Shown in pieces: positions 46,304 to 59,450 of a stretch of DNA of 64,000 nucleotides. The position numbers were made by a program, and so were the translations under genes. The notes beneath the pieces are model-generated. The model was not told the DNA's origin, did no database searches, and worked only from the letters and a program-made list of their open reading frames with translations. Source of the DNA: Nemania diffusa (Eukaryota; Ascomycota; Sordariomycetes; Xylariales; Xylariaceae); contig JBBPUQ010000005.1 of NCBI GenBank assembly GCA_038501195.1, positions 3,410,001 through 3,474,000 of the forward strand. Direction: 5' to 3'. Within the stretch, counting starts at the first letter, position 1; each line of letters begins with the position of its first letter.

Positions 46304-48326
46304 ATGCCAATCACGATTGAGAAGACGTTGGCTGCGTCCCCTGTGACAACTCGAGGACAGCCGACACAGCTATCTACTGACAGCGCGGGCACAAAAATTG
46401 CCTATGCCGTGAGTGATACCCCTACCTAATACTACGATAGATTCCCTCTGCATTATATCTCATTCCTTTGGCATGTTCTAATGATCACAAGTCTGGCAAA
46501 TCAATATTCCTGCGCTCTATCGACGACCCATCCGACTGCCTACAGTACACCGAACACACTGCGCAGACAACAGTTGCACGAATCGCCCCGCTACCTAACA
46601 TCGTACCCGAGTACAGGATTGCGAGCGGAGATGTAACTGGGTTGGTTCGAGTATGGGCTTCGACAAAGGACGGAGTCAAGAGAAAGGGTGAGTCTCGCGA
46701 GCTTCATCGGGCGGTTGCTGCCTGTCAACCTAGGTCGCTAATCGGTACTCTTCTAAAGACGAGTGGCCGGCGTTTTCGGGGCGAGTAAACGACATAGCAT
46801 TTGCCAGCGACGGTGACCGGGTCATAGTGGTTGGAGATGGTCGCGAAAAGTTCGGACATGCCTTCAACATCACTGGCGGGAAAGTGGGAGAGGTGACGGG
46901 CCACTCCAAGGTTATCAACGCCGTCGCCATACGCCCTACTGAGAGGACAGTGCGCGCCATCTCCGCTGTGACAGTGAGCGACGATGCGTCCGTGTGCTTC
47001 CTTGGGAACGTTCCGAGCCCCCTCCATTTCCAGTCCAAGGCAGATGGTCTGCACAAGGGCTTTGTCCTTGGAACCGCGATCTCGCCGGACGGCAGTAAAT
47101 TGGCTACCGTGGGTGCCGATAAACGGATCCAACTATACCTATACAATGAGGGGAAAAGTCCGAAGGGATTCGATCACACCAAAACGATTGGCGAGGGCGA
47201 GCATACGGGAAGCATATTTGCTGTCAGCTGGTCGAGCGACTCTAAGAGATTCGTCACAGCCAGCGCGGACCAGACAGTCAAGATGTGGGACGTGGAATCT
47301 GGCACGGTCTTGCGAAGTTGGAGATTTGGCGGAGACGGCGGCATTAGCATTGGTGATCAACAAGTTGGTGTTGTATGGCCTCACGGTCGGAGCGATGGTT
47401 TGATTATCAGCCTGAGCCTCAACGGGGACCTCAACTACATAAAGGAACAAAGTGGCACGCCGACCAAGGCCGTTCAAGGACATAACAAGACTATCACGGC
47501 CATGGGGAGCGATGGCAAAACACTATGGACCGGAAGCTTCGACGGTCGAGTCTGCACCTGGGATATAGCTTCAGGAGTTGGAACGGCAGTCGATGGTCAG
47601 TGCCATACCAACCAAATCACAGCCTTTGCATCAGCATCAGGGCAGGCATACAGTGTTGGCTGGGACGACACGTTGCGCATAATAGATGTGTCCACGAGCA
47701 CGTTTGCTGGCGAAGCCCCTAAGCTTTCAGCGCAGCCTAAGGGTGTCGCCTCTGCAGATGGCCGTGTTTACGTCGCCACAATAGCTGGCGTTGAGATTTA
47801 CGTAAAAGCTAAGCTCGTAAGCAAGCTGGACATATCGAACGCACAACCGACTGCCATCGCAGCGCATGGCCCGTTCGTCGCCGTCGGCACGAATAACAAC
47901 ACGGTTCAATTGTACAAAGTAGATGGAAGCAACAAGCTTGCAAAGATAAGCGAGGCGAATAACTCGGTTGCACAGATCTCAGCCTTAGCATTCTCAAAAG
48001 ATGGATCCCTGCTCGCCGCGGGTAACCAGAATGGCAAGATCTACGCGTACAAGACGGACGGCCTGCAGATCGTTACCGACCGGTGGTCTGCGCATACTGG
48101 CCGCGTCACGAGCATTGCCTGGAACGACGCGGGCACCCAAGCCGTCAGCGGTGCCTTAGATACCCACCTCTATGTCTGGAGCTTGGCGAAGCCCGGGACT
48201 AGAGTTAATGTCCTGAACGCCCACAAGGATGGGGTGAATGGTGTAGCCTGGGTTGGCGAGAACAAGATCGCGAGCGCGGGCGGCGATGCTGCAGTCAAGA
48301 TTTGGAGCGTATCGGGCGTTCAGTAG
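46304..48326 (+). CDS. AIP1: Actin-interacting protein 1 (WD40), cofilin cofactor
   Basis: Works with cofilin to disassemble actin filaments at cortical patches. Exons are 46304-46408, 46492-46687 and 46759-48326, giving 622 residues, the family's normal size. The N-terminus MPITIEKTLAASPVTTRGQP fits the AIP1 start, followed by LRSIDDP, YTEHTAQTTVARIAP and ASGDVTGLVRVW. Two seven-bladed propellers are expected. WD-like repeats are visible, e.g. GHSKVINAVAIRP, HTGSIFAVSWSSDSKRFVTA ending VKMWDV, GHNKTITAM ending VCTWDI, HTGRVTSIAWNDAGTQAVSG ending LYVWSL, and the final HKDGVNGVAWVGENKIASAG with VKIWSV. REKFGHAFN is a conserved blade motif. Splice phases are 0 and 1; introns are 83 and 71 bp. 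Nothing unusual. Confidence 0.94.
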
Positions 48327-50496
48327 ATGGATGAAGCGAGTAGACTAAGATTATTGAATTCACGCTGCGCATGGGAAAGAGTAGAAAAGTAAAGAGGACA
48401 AGCAAATGAGCAACGAACAATGATTGCATAGGATGCGATGGCTAGCATGACAGGAGCGGGCTTCGCGTATAGAAGATGAAATTTCATCCTTGCTGATGTT
48501 TATAGAAAGAGAATAGGAGTGATAGGTTGGTAGTGTTGCAAAAAGAACAGGAACTGATACTGCAATAGAGCTTCAATCATATCATGCTTATTAATGCTGT
48601 CCCTATGTAATCTTGGATATAAACACATTTTTCTATCGGCGTACGTACATACGCTTAGGGGAAAAGGAGAGGTGCAAGTGGTAGGTAAGCAGGTATTCTT
48701 CATACCTCATGACTATGAATACACAAGATGCACATGCCACCGACATCTCTCCTACCGAGTTTAGCTGGCGAGTGTTGCCTCGTTTCTCCTGAGTATGATT
48801 TAAGAGGGACTTCACAACATTACAAATACTCAAAGAAGAAAAAGAAAAAAGAATGGCCAATCGTTGGGTTCGAGCCAAGAACTCCTGACGGCTCCATCAG
48901 GCTTATCCCTATCCTATCACGAGTGTGACCAGGGGGCTGGTACTGCTGTCGCTGTATAGAAGGAAGGGTTGGCGGTGAGTCAAGGCGACAGGCAACGATA
49001 CACGATACGTAGGTGCAGTGTTTGCTTTCGTAGTGAAAGCTTAGATAGAAACTTGGGGGCTAGATAAGGGGGACGAATCATTGATAATGTACATACACGG
49101 ACTGCTATTTTTTGATGACATCGTGTCTATTTATATAGCTACCTGTAGGTAGGTAAGTCTATATAGTTATGATATCGATCCAAGTCGTCTTGCTGGTGTC
49201 CTACTTCGAGATATCTCGACAGGTAGAGTAGGAATAAACTGGTCTATGCGTATGATGAATGATGCTCCAGTTGCATGCAAGGACACTACGTGTAGTTACT
49301 CTTGAGCTGCGGGAATCCGTCTTTGCAGGGACTCGGATTGAACCTACGGTAGTCCCAAGCCTTATCTACGTCGACACACGAGACGCGCGTACGCTCCTCT
49401 CGAAAGCAGATGCAGTCTGTTTTCCTCGATCTTCGCCTTCGCTGTCTCTCTCGGCCATGGACACACACGTATGCGTAAGTCCGTCCTCGCAGCTAATCCG
49501 TCGATATGCATTTCAAACAGGGCAATCCCGACAGCAAAGCGTGCTATCACCCAACAGCCGCCTCCCGCTCGCCGCCCCAAACGCGTGATCTCGCTTTCGC
49601 CGGCCCAGGCTTCCCGGTCGACGGAATCGACCTAGGCCCTCGATAGCTCGAGATGGCCATCAGGGGGTGGCCGCGCCCCACCGGCAACGTCGTTGGAGTA
49701 TGCACATGCTGTCGTGGTGGCGAAACGAAAGACGTGATCTCGCTCGCGGCTGCGATGGGATCGAGGCGGGAATAACCGCGCTGAGCTAACCTGGGTGCTG
49801 GATCGCCAATAGTTGAGTGTCGTGATCGGATGCGAGATAGACGACGGGGTGCTGTGTGGTGGTTATGTAGTAAAGTGTGGCGTTGCGGATGGCATCCGGT
49901 AGGCATTTATCATACGATGGCTTCCCGCATATGCAGCAGCCTGTGGGGCAGCTGTGGTCATGAACAAGAAATTCGAGTACGTGGACAGCGAAGAAACCTG
50001 CTTGGAATTCGATATTCCCTGTTTTTCTATTGTCTGCAGGCCCATTCGTAGGGCCTGGTGTTGCATTTGGCTTTATATATAAAAGCGATAGTTTGCACCT
50101 ATTACAAAATCTACCGCGGACAAATGATTTTACAAGACACCATGAGATTACTATGTTCTAGTGGTCATTATATAACAGGCTGCCGCATTCCCTCCAGCGA
50201 GCCCACGTCCGACTGTGTTCAACCAAGGATGCATGAAAAACGCTGATCTCATGGGGTAGCGTAGCAGCTTTGTCAACCAAATAAATCCCAAAGATTTATC
50301 CAGTCCGACCGTCATTCCCAAACGTCCAAGCGAAGAATATAAACGCCCTTCACTCAGTCCCTGTCTATACCAACTCCTTTGCTGTCCAACCGGCATAGGT
50401 ATATAAGTTCGAAAAAATAAACAAAACGATGATTACACATTATGTGCTGATGGCGTCGCGCTGAATCGAGTACCCGATGACGGTGCAGCGAGAAAA
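48327..50496. other. Convergent spacer, no gene seen
   Basis: It lies between the 3' ends of AIP1 (+) and the GT2 gene (-), about 2.2 kb. The stretch 49260-49910 is GC-richer with overlapping open frames on both strands (109 and 119 codons). None has a recognisable motif, so none is called. A GGTTCGAGCC string near 48866 resembles a tRNA B box but no tRNA folds around it. Confidence 0.45.
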
Positions 50497-53436
50497 TTAC
50501 CAGGCGAAGACCATCAAGGCGGGGTTGAGGACGACCGGAAGGAGGAAGTGACAAGCCACCAGCCAGGCGAGAGGGAAGATGGACGCGAAGTATGTGATGC
50601 GCCATTCATCCGGGAAGGCGTAGATACCAGTAACGATGAGAGCGACACTGCCGAAGCAGAACACAAAGGTTCCCTTGAAGCGTTTGATCAATCTGGGTAT
50701 CTCCTCGAGGAAGTTGACCTCTTCCACCTCCTTCGCCGTCGCACCCCAGGACATATCGATACCGAAGAAGTGGCAGAGGATTGCCTGGGATACGTGCAGC
50801 GACAAACCACCCAAGAAGATACTCATGACAGGGATCCATTTTATGTTGTCCCAGACTATAGAGCACGAAATATTAGTCTCGGGGACGTACATGACAACAC
50901 AACAGAGGGAGGATACTTACAAGCTCCGAGAAGAGACTTTTGGTTCAGACGGTACCGCAGGATGGCGAGTGCAACGTTACCGAATCCAGTGAACACGACA
51001 ATGACAGAGACGAAAATGGCGAAAGAGTCGAGGTAGTACTTGTCGTACAGACCATAGAAATAGCCGGTCAGGAAGTAGTTGAACACGGTGATGATCCACG
51101 AGGCTCCGATGGCATAATACGTTCCGATATAACTGCATATAGTCATTTTCTTCGGTAGGTGAATGCTGGAGGCCAGGAATTTCCGGAAGAGCGGTGTTAT
51201 GGGACCTCGTGTCAGCCAATACCGCAGAGGGTGGAACATCAGCTCATTGCAACCGTAAGCGTATTTCTCCCAACGAGCTAGCTCGTCGTATACCGTCAAA
51301 GACACTCCTTCTTGGAATCCTTCGCCGGTGTACGAGGCGAAGCGACAGCTGTAACCTGCACATTGGAGCCGGAGAGACATGTCGAAATCCTCCGAGACGT
51401 GGGATTCGGACCAGAATTTCTCATAGCCATCCTCATCTTGGTATGAGGCGGCGTCTTGTACAGCGGACCAGCGTAGGATGGCGTTGTGGCCGACGAAAGG
51501 AACGGAGTCACCGATCGATACCGTGTAGGTAATGGCAGAGTAGATGAGGTTGGTGAACCACTCGACACTGTAGGTAAAAGTTAGCATCGCTGTTTCATGA
51601 ATATTGACATTATAAAGATGGGCAGACTTACCCTCCTTCGAAGAACGACTCGCTGACTCGCATGACACCGGAGGAAAACTGTAGGATGGCGACCTGAGGG
51701 GATTGCTCCATCTCACTGACAGCATCTAGCAGGCAATCTTCTGGGACACGAGTATCCGAGTCGATGATAAGGATGTAGTCACCGATACGGATATTACCCT
51801 CGGCCCAAGTACGGCCTTCATCTTGCTGCATGACCTCAGCAAGGCACTGCTCGTAGGCGGCATATTCTTCTTCCGGTGTCCATGTTGCGGATCTTTGAAT
51901 CTGGGCCAACTTATCCTCGACACGGTTACTAACCATCATAGCATAATTCATGTTTGATGCCTTCTTGAACTTTCCGCGACGTAGGAATGGTCGTTCTCCA
52001 TCTTCAGGCTTAGGGTTGTGTTTCGGTCGAGCCACCCAGCCAATGTTGTTCTCATCGTAGAATTCGCGACGGGCTTGGGCTTCTTCGGGCGAGATGAGTT
52101 GCATACCATCATCATTGACAAAGATGTTCGCCGAACCACCTTGAAGCTCGTATGTCGATATGCACTGTTTAAGCGACTGGACGGTCGGGATAATGACAGC
52201 TTTGAGACCCTCCTTGTAGACTGGCATCTGGATAGTGACGTGTGGCAAAGTATGATGCTCGCGATCGAGTCGCCTCGGTGCCGTTCCCGAGTAAAACTTG
52301 CTGTTTTGGTTGACGGCAGAGATGGGGCCGAAGATTTCGAAGAAGTTGATGATGATGGTCTGGAAGAAGAAATAGCCAACCCATAGCTGGAGCGGGCTGA
52401 CTACGATAAGTGCTAACCGAGTGTATGAGCCGTCAACCGCAACTTCATAAGCGAGGGACCTGTAACCGATGCCTAATGTAGAAATAGACAGAGCTACAGT
52501 AAGTGCTACGGTGAGAGCACTGGTGAGCTTGATCCGCCTGTCCGGTGCGTCCGCGGCAGCTTCAAGGTCAACTGGCGTTGTGTCGACCTCAACAGCTACT
52601 TTCTCATTCTTCTCGGCCTCTGCCTCATCCTCTTCCTCATCTCCCGTTCCCCATATCATCCTCATAAGCTGACGTTCTAAAGCCTCGGCCCTCGCTAGAA
52701 CCTTCTTGGGTTCATCGTCCCAAACGATCATGATCTGCAGATCCTGAATGAACGCGGCAAAGTGGTGCTTTTGGCACCTGGGCAGCTCACGCATGCTTGG
52801 CAAGACTTGCAGTTGAAGACCATCTGGCAGGGGAATGTAATTATAATTTGATCGTCGTGAAGCAAGTATCACGTTAATGACTCTCGTATTGACAGTCATC
52901 GCACACTGAGGCTGGGGTTAGCAGACATTAGGCAGCAAAGAGAGCATGAAAAGACGACATACCCTGACGTTCAGTTCCGCTGCCATATCGTATAAGCTGT
53001 ACTTCATTTCTTGAAGTTGCGGCGGGCAGCACGCATAGCTGTTCCTCGCCTTCTTCAGGACGACACCCTCACCGGGCAATATACCGGTCGCATACTGCCT
53101 TTCCAACTGCTGCTGGTACAGCCAACTGCACATAACATCGGCCTTGACGTCAATGAGACTTTCGCGGGCATTTCGAAAATCACCAGTGGGGTATAATGAG
53201 CTACGATAAGACGAGCCCGGTCGCGATCCCATGGGGGTCCTAGACATTGGCGTGCCAGAAAGAGAGTAGTTGGGTGTGGCCGCGGGAGCGGCAGCTTTCT
53301 CAGCACTGAGGTGCTTCAAGCTGGTCTCACTAACCTCCGACACCTTCTTGCCATGGCCCTTGCTGTCCTTGCTGCCCTTCTTCTCTCCCTCATTCTTGCC
53401 CTGGCCGGGAGCAAAGTACGACTTGAGGAAACTCAT
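50497..53436 (-). CDS. Membrane glycosyltransferase family 2 polysaccharide synthase
   Basis: Processive GT2 enzyme that polymerises a surface or wall polysaccharide from a nucleotide sugar and extrudes it through its own membrane channel. Exons are 53436-52963, 52905-51632, 51567-50921 and 50855-50497; 917 residues. The N-terminal ~150 residues are Ser/Lys-rich and cytosolic; a long acidic stretch (EEEDEAEAEKNEK) precedes the first membrane helices near residues 285-345. The catalytic domain has VTIQMPVYKEGL, VNDDG (421-425), IIDSDTRVP with DSD at 540-542, SEDFDMSLRLQ (catalytic Asp ~643) and ARWEKYAYGC (Arg681-Trp682, the Q/RxxRW-like motif). Several helices follow. It differs from chitin synthases, lacking QRRRW. 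It best resembles the conserved fungal GT2 protein reported as needed for hyphal growth on solid surfaces; that assignment is inference and its sugar product is unknown. Confidence 0.85.
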
Positions 53437-56400
53437 GGCGAAGGTCAGGCGCGAAGAGGATTAATCCAAACGAGTGGCTACGACGTTGCTCTGCCGTGTA
53501 CCTGCCTCCACATGAGAACAGAAAGAAGGAAAACAAAGTGAAGAGAAAACCCGGTGGTGGTGGTAACAACAGATAATGAGGGGACGGGGCAGGGGAAACG
53601 AGTAAATAAGCTTGCTTAGGTGCCAACCAAATAAAATAGGTATTGCGTAGCCTGGGCGGCCACAGCACCAACACCAGCACCAAGTACCTACCAGCACGAG
53701 AGACGAGACGAGACGAGACGAATCGGACAGCACGGTTAGGGCCCCTGCGCGGCGCGCCTAGCCGCAGAGCGCTATCAGTTTCTCGGCTTGGTTTTCCAGC
53801 CGCACCGCACAATGGACTCGGTATGTGGTATTGGCGTCAAAAGTGTGTTAGCTGATGGAGGGATCTAGATGGAGGTATACTTGTGTCGCGTGGATCCCCA
53901 CGAGCGCCTCGACTGGTCGGGTACCTGAATGAAGCAGCCACCAGAAACTAGTGTAGCTAGATTCCATGTGAGACGTATTTAGATGGACTGACTACCTTCC
54001 TTCAATGGTAGACGAGGTAGACGGGACACAACGCTTGCACATTGGGAACGCTGGTTCTCTCGGGATACGACACCTAGCGTGAAAACCCGGCCAGAGAGTC
54101 GGCGCCAGAGAGAAGGAAGAAAAAAAAATCTGTATCCTAACAGTACATATCACTAACTGGCCCCTTAGAGATAATATCCAGTGTACACATAGGTACACTA
54201 CGAATGAATAGTTGCTGTTTCCACAGGCTTAGTTCATGCTAGTTGGACCAGTCCGCTGTGTTGTGTATATGTAGGTGCTGTATCTAGTGTGAAAAAAAAA
54301 GTTCCGATGCAATAGTGAGCCGTACTAGGGGTCTGGGCTAGACTGATTCGACTAGCGAGGGGATTAATACGGTTTGGTGCCTGGGATTGAGCCAGGATCG
54401 AAGCTGGGAAGGGGGGATCCTTTTTGGAGATCACGGCCGGGTAGCGGACAGCGCGATACCAATAACGGATAGAAGGCGTAAATTATAAGCCAAGCCCACC
54501 CACGCCATATGTTGCGCGCAAACCACTGGCACTGACTAGCTGCCGAGTCCGTGCCCTATCTAGACTAGCATGATCCCAGATAGGCAGTATAAGGTACCTA
54601 CAGAGACACGCTATTCTGTCACCTTGATATTCTGGGCCCCCCACCTACTGCCAACCAACGCACCATTTACGCTCGAATGTAGCAGGCCATGCCTCAAGTG
54701 TGATACCTAACTGCTAACTGTCGAGTCAAACGCCGCTTGTGAAGCTTGCCATACGCGAAGAGCCCTAAGAACCAGCACGCTAGACGCAGGTTACGCGTAC
54801 CTATCTAGTACGGTAGCTCGAGACGGCGACATTGTGTCCTGACACTTGCATACTGCGTAGGTAGTAGGGCACAGCTACGTGTAAGCTGAGAATAGTTTAC
54901 TTGCTCTGCATGATACGACCTAAGCCACAGAATGCAACCTCCTCCCTACCGCAGATAACGGCCTACCTATCTGCCCTCATATTGTCTACGCAGTAAGAGG
55001 TACTTGCAGCTAGGCGAGGAACGGCGTGGGATCGGGCTGTTACTCTGTACTGGGATATGAGCTGAAGCAGAAGCGAGAACGGAAGAATTGTTTTGTGCAT
55101 GGCGTGGCGTCCTCGAGTTCGAGCAAACGGCCGGGGAGAGTTGCTGGCAGTGAGCACAATATGTATGTACAGAGTAGGGGACGACGGGGCGTCGAGACAA
55201 CCTTAGACTTTTGACAGCTCGCAGCCGGCGACCTGCGAGCAAGCTGACCGTGTCAAGTGGGGAATATCGAAAATCGAAAAAGTGATGAAAAGTATTTTTC
55301 CTGACGCAGTCTAGCGCCCACATCTAGACCGCCTTGGCTCTTGGCCATGGCGGCCTCTATCTATTAATTGATTATTTACAGCATGGTACCTACAGACCAA
55401 CTTATCTTCTAGAATCTAGATACTCTATAGATAGGTGCATCACCTTACCTTGTCAACGCAGAGGCACATGGCACATTTTCGGTACTGACTAACTCGCTAC
55501 ACCATGGTACGAATTTGTCGACTTTGACCCCCTCTTTGTCAATTCCCTGCTTAGGGATTTTTGAAGGGAAGCGAAGCGGGAGTGGCATGCATCTGCAGAT
55601 ACGTTAGAGTGGGCTCGCTCGTGAATACGAGAGATGACCGCTCCTTGCATATAGTCTTGGACCGCTTCCCGATAAGCCCTCTCGCCCCATATGCAGGGGA
55701 GAGAAAGTACCTAGAGTACAATCTATTTAGCAGATCGGTAGATATTATGGGTAATGTAGTAGTGAATCTGCGACATTGCGACAATAGGAAATATCACAAT
55801 TACTGGACTACTAACTCCATAGATAAGAGAGTTTGGCCGTGGGGGAGAAACGTAGGTGTAGCACGTGGGATTCCGGCTAGAGACACGGATGGCTGGGATT
55901 TGGAGCACACCTTAGGCCTTAGACATAACTAGCCTTCTGTATGTAGAGACACCGAAAATAAAAATAAATCATAGCTTACCCTCGACGTCTGCGAGGTGCG
56001 GCTAACCGTCAACCGGTGGGCCTGCTGCGTTTTCTTGGGACTAGGCGTGGCCAAAGTTAGGGTTTTGTCCGCCCGTTATCAAGCCATCAACAAGCTGAAC
56101 TCTACTGCGTACCCAACTCGAGTTCGGCACGGCTCGTCCGGTGTCTTGGGACGCGGGTCAATAATGTGATGCACCAAGTAGTATTTAGGAAGAAGTACAT
56201 ACCTACCATGTGAGGGAGGGTATTAGTGAGTTACGATGCGATACGATAAACAACTCATCCAGTATACAGTATAGGACCTTAGGTACAGGCAGTAGACACG
56301 TCAAGCAATCAGACAGTCAGCCATATAAAAATAAGCTTACATCTACGATCTGGGTACCACAACGTACGAGGCTTGTTTGTTTGTCCTACACTACAGTAGG

Positions 56401-59400
56401 CAATCTTAACGTTTTCGTCTTCAGCTGCCTAGGTATCTCATGCGTACATCGCAACAAGTATACAAATCAAGCTAAATATTTCTTCCACGTTCTTTAATCG
56501 TTCGAGCAATAAATAGTCAGCCATAACAGTTAGCAGCGGGCAATAGTTACGAATCCGGGAACAAGCAGATCAAAAGCTTATACAATGTCAGCAATCTACG
56601 CGGTGTGGCGTGCTCGATCCCGAAGATGTCGCCCTATCTTATGTATAATGCTTGCCGTTCGGAATTTATTTACTAACCGCGTGTCTCAGCCCGGGCGAAA
56701 TACGATGGAACAGCCTGTTGAAAGAAATTCAAACGCATTTCCTGCTACTGCGGAAACTGCTGATAGGATCGCGCTGATAACCCGGCCTTAGGCACCGTCG
56801 CTTGTCACCCAGTCTTCGTTATATGATACTCGTCAACTTCTCTTAGTCTTATGGTGCCTAGGTAGTTTACGGGAAATAGCTGTAATGATACCTAGGCAGA
56901 TAAGCAACACGAGTGAGATGTATACACGTAGACATGTTGACATACTACTAAATAGAGTAAATCATCATAAGTATCTAACACATATCGAGAAATGGCAGTT
57001 AACTGGTGCTGTTGGAATGCTACCCTCTGCTTACCGCCTCAACGCCAAACGCGCTATCTAATGCCGTAGATTGCTATCGGGTGCCTTACCATGGGCTCAA
57101 CGGCTTTTGGTCAGCAGCACACACGCGAGGGTTTTGGCTGCACACGATCTCGCGATGTATATGTTCTTGTGATACATACTTAGTATCGTAGAGGGGGCGA
57201 CAGAGCTTGCGAAATACTACCTACCAAATGTATTTCCAATAAATAGGTTCCCATGATCTTTGCCATATCATTGCCACTAGATCTCCTATCACCGGCTCGA
57301 TCGGCGAGTATTATATCCTAGTATTTTGAATCTTGATGCCCTCCAAAGCAGGCTGGGTTACCTGCGGAATATAAACGAGCGCCACAAAAGGGCATTGCCC
57401 AGCCGAGTGGTTCGTCCGCTCGCCTTGAGTTGCCTCAAAACAACGAACACTGCATGAACATGCACGCGGAGCCTAGGGCATAGGGCGGGAATATCGCGTC
57501 CTTGCTGGTGGCGTTTTCTATTGCATCAGCATTCTCTTGCTGGCATTACTGGTCTGTAGGTAGGTAGTAACGTAAAAGGACGTTTTCGTTGGATTATTGG
57601 ACACCCCCGGCATAAGCTGTGAGGCCAACTTTACCGAGAGCGATCATTGAATCAATGATAACTTATCAATCGTGAGTCACCCCTTTATTTATCTGACAAA
57701 GATCCGGGTTAAAAATGCCTATTTGGTGAGAGATTGAATCTTTAGACCTAGACGAGTATGAAGCATGCATTAGGAGAGGAGAGATAGGAGAATAAACAAG
57801 GAGGGAGCTAAAAAATGCACAGCACCAATAACTCGCTGGCCGCCACGGCCCAAGTACTAAGTTGGTGACCATAATAATTGGATGCGAGAGCTATATCAAT
57901 TTGAAACTGAAAGCTCTATTTAGCTCTTTATAAGCCATCAAAGAGAAGCTTTTTGTTGTGTTGGAATTAATCAGGCTTTTAACTTACCTTCATCTGAGAT
58001 GCCCTAAAGTAGTGGACCATAGCACATCAGATACCTACTGCTTCACCGCGCTAATAGCGTCTGTAGCGCTTGAAGCTCTAGCTAGCGCGGTACCTATTAT
58101 GCGCTAGAATCTAGATATCCTAGGTAGGTAGGTAATCCTCTTTCTCTCAACCTCATTTTCCCACTCCAAGGTAGTAGTTCTGATTTATGGCGCAGGTGCG
58201 AGAGAAAGAGATAGGAGAGCATATTGTAAAGGGGCTCTTGATTTACTGATTCTTAGGTAGTTTGGGTTAGTATTGTTAGACATGCTCTCCAAGTTGACTC
58301 GACTACCCTGACTGCTTCCTGATTACCAAGTGATTAGATAAATACATTGTCGTACCTACATTGACTTCTTCTTTCTCTCCATTCTCGATATACGGCATGC
58401 ATTCTGAGCTTGGATCTATGCGTATGGAGAGCGGATAGAATCCTACTAAGTGTTGTAGAGGGTTATGGTCATACATGGTAGGCAAGGATTAGATGGTTTG
58501 ATACTTTCAAAAAGCAATTCACGTGGAGAGCATCCCTCTGTGATGCTGTAATTTTGGACGGGAAATTGTGCACACCATTCTCAAGTAGGTACACAGCACC
58601 GAAGTAGTACTGTACGCAGTGGTATGCCGTAGATACCGAATAGATTTGATGAGATACGCTACCTAGGTAGGTAGCTACAACGGTTCCTATGTTTCAGGGC
58701 GCCTGCGGTCCTAGTGAGGTGGTATATCTTAGATTGGACAGTGGGGGACGTTGCATTGCTTCAGGTGTTTGACGGCATTTGACTGGGGCCAGGCTCCCAA
58801 TTGTTTTGAGGCATTAAGCATAGACAAGTCAAGAGACTCTTGATATCTGTGCCTATATCTGTCTAGTCCTGAGGAGATTTTCCTGGAAGTTTCACCAGAT
58901 TCACCGGATTCACCGGACGCTGTTCCAGCCCGTCTCCATGTATCTGCTTGTTGAGATCTCGAGGAGGCTGAAGCTCGTACGCTAGGGTTATAACAAAGCA
59001 TTTCTCCTCATGAGAGGCTTGAGCAAACTTTGCGTAGCAGCTGATTTCATGCTTTGTCTAGGGATACAGCCTCAAAACGTGTTGGGCACGTGGGAGTTCT
59101 AGCGCTGGTCGGAGCGAGAGAGCTATCGTCAATCTATTTGCTGTGTGTGAGCTCGAAACCAATCAGAGTATCTATACTGTACACTACCTAGGTACGAGGT
59201 ATTGTTTTCAATTTCCATTATCGAGGTCGTGGATGATACAAGGGCTAGGCATGTACGCAGTAGGTAGGTAATGGAAGATTGGGTGTAAGTACCTTAGTGG
59301 CCCGGGGGGGGTACTCGTAAGCATTGCAGCAACCATTACCAAGTCTCGAAAGCATTACAGGTGAAGACAGTTGCATAGCATTTACCAGGATTTAACTATT

Positions 59401-59430
59401 ACCCCGTTATAAAGATTACTAAATTAAAAA
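53437..59430. other. Gene-poor stretch of about 6 kb
   Basis: It begins with the GT2 promoter (pyrimidine-rich on the minus strand up to about 53640). The remainder is AT-rich with frequent CCTAGGTA/TAGGTAGG motifs. The longest frame, 55561-55932 (+, 123 codons), shows no motif; others at 56210-56497, 57006-57191 and 58729-59001 look like chance. No RNA gene was seen. Confidence 0.5.
53695..53721. repeat. ACGAG pentanucleotide microsatellite
   Basis: About five head-to-tail copies of ACGAG in the GT2 promoter region, some 260 bp upstream of its ATG. Confidence 0.85.
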
Positions 59431-59450
59431 GCATATCGAAACATGGAAAG

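Noticed and set aside
48855..48930. Possible tRNA (GGTTCGAGCC resembling a B box)
   Set aside because: No matching A box, anticodon stem or acceptor stem could be folded on either strand.
49300..49350. GGTTCAATCC on the minus strand, also B-box-like
   Set aside because: The 5' half of a tRNA is absent; no acceptor pairing.
49547..49906. 119-codon minus-strand ORF in the AIP1-GT2 spacer
   Set aside because: Overlapping frames are open on both strands of a GC-richer patch; residues are Pro/Arg/His-rich without a motif.
55561..55932. 123-codon + strand ORF
   Set aside because: No motif, no introns or promoter context, surrounded by non-coding AT-rich DNA.
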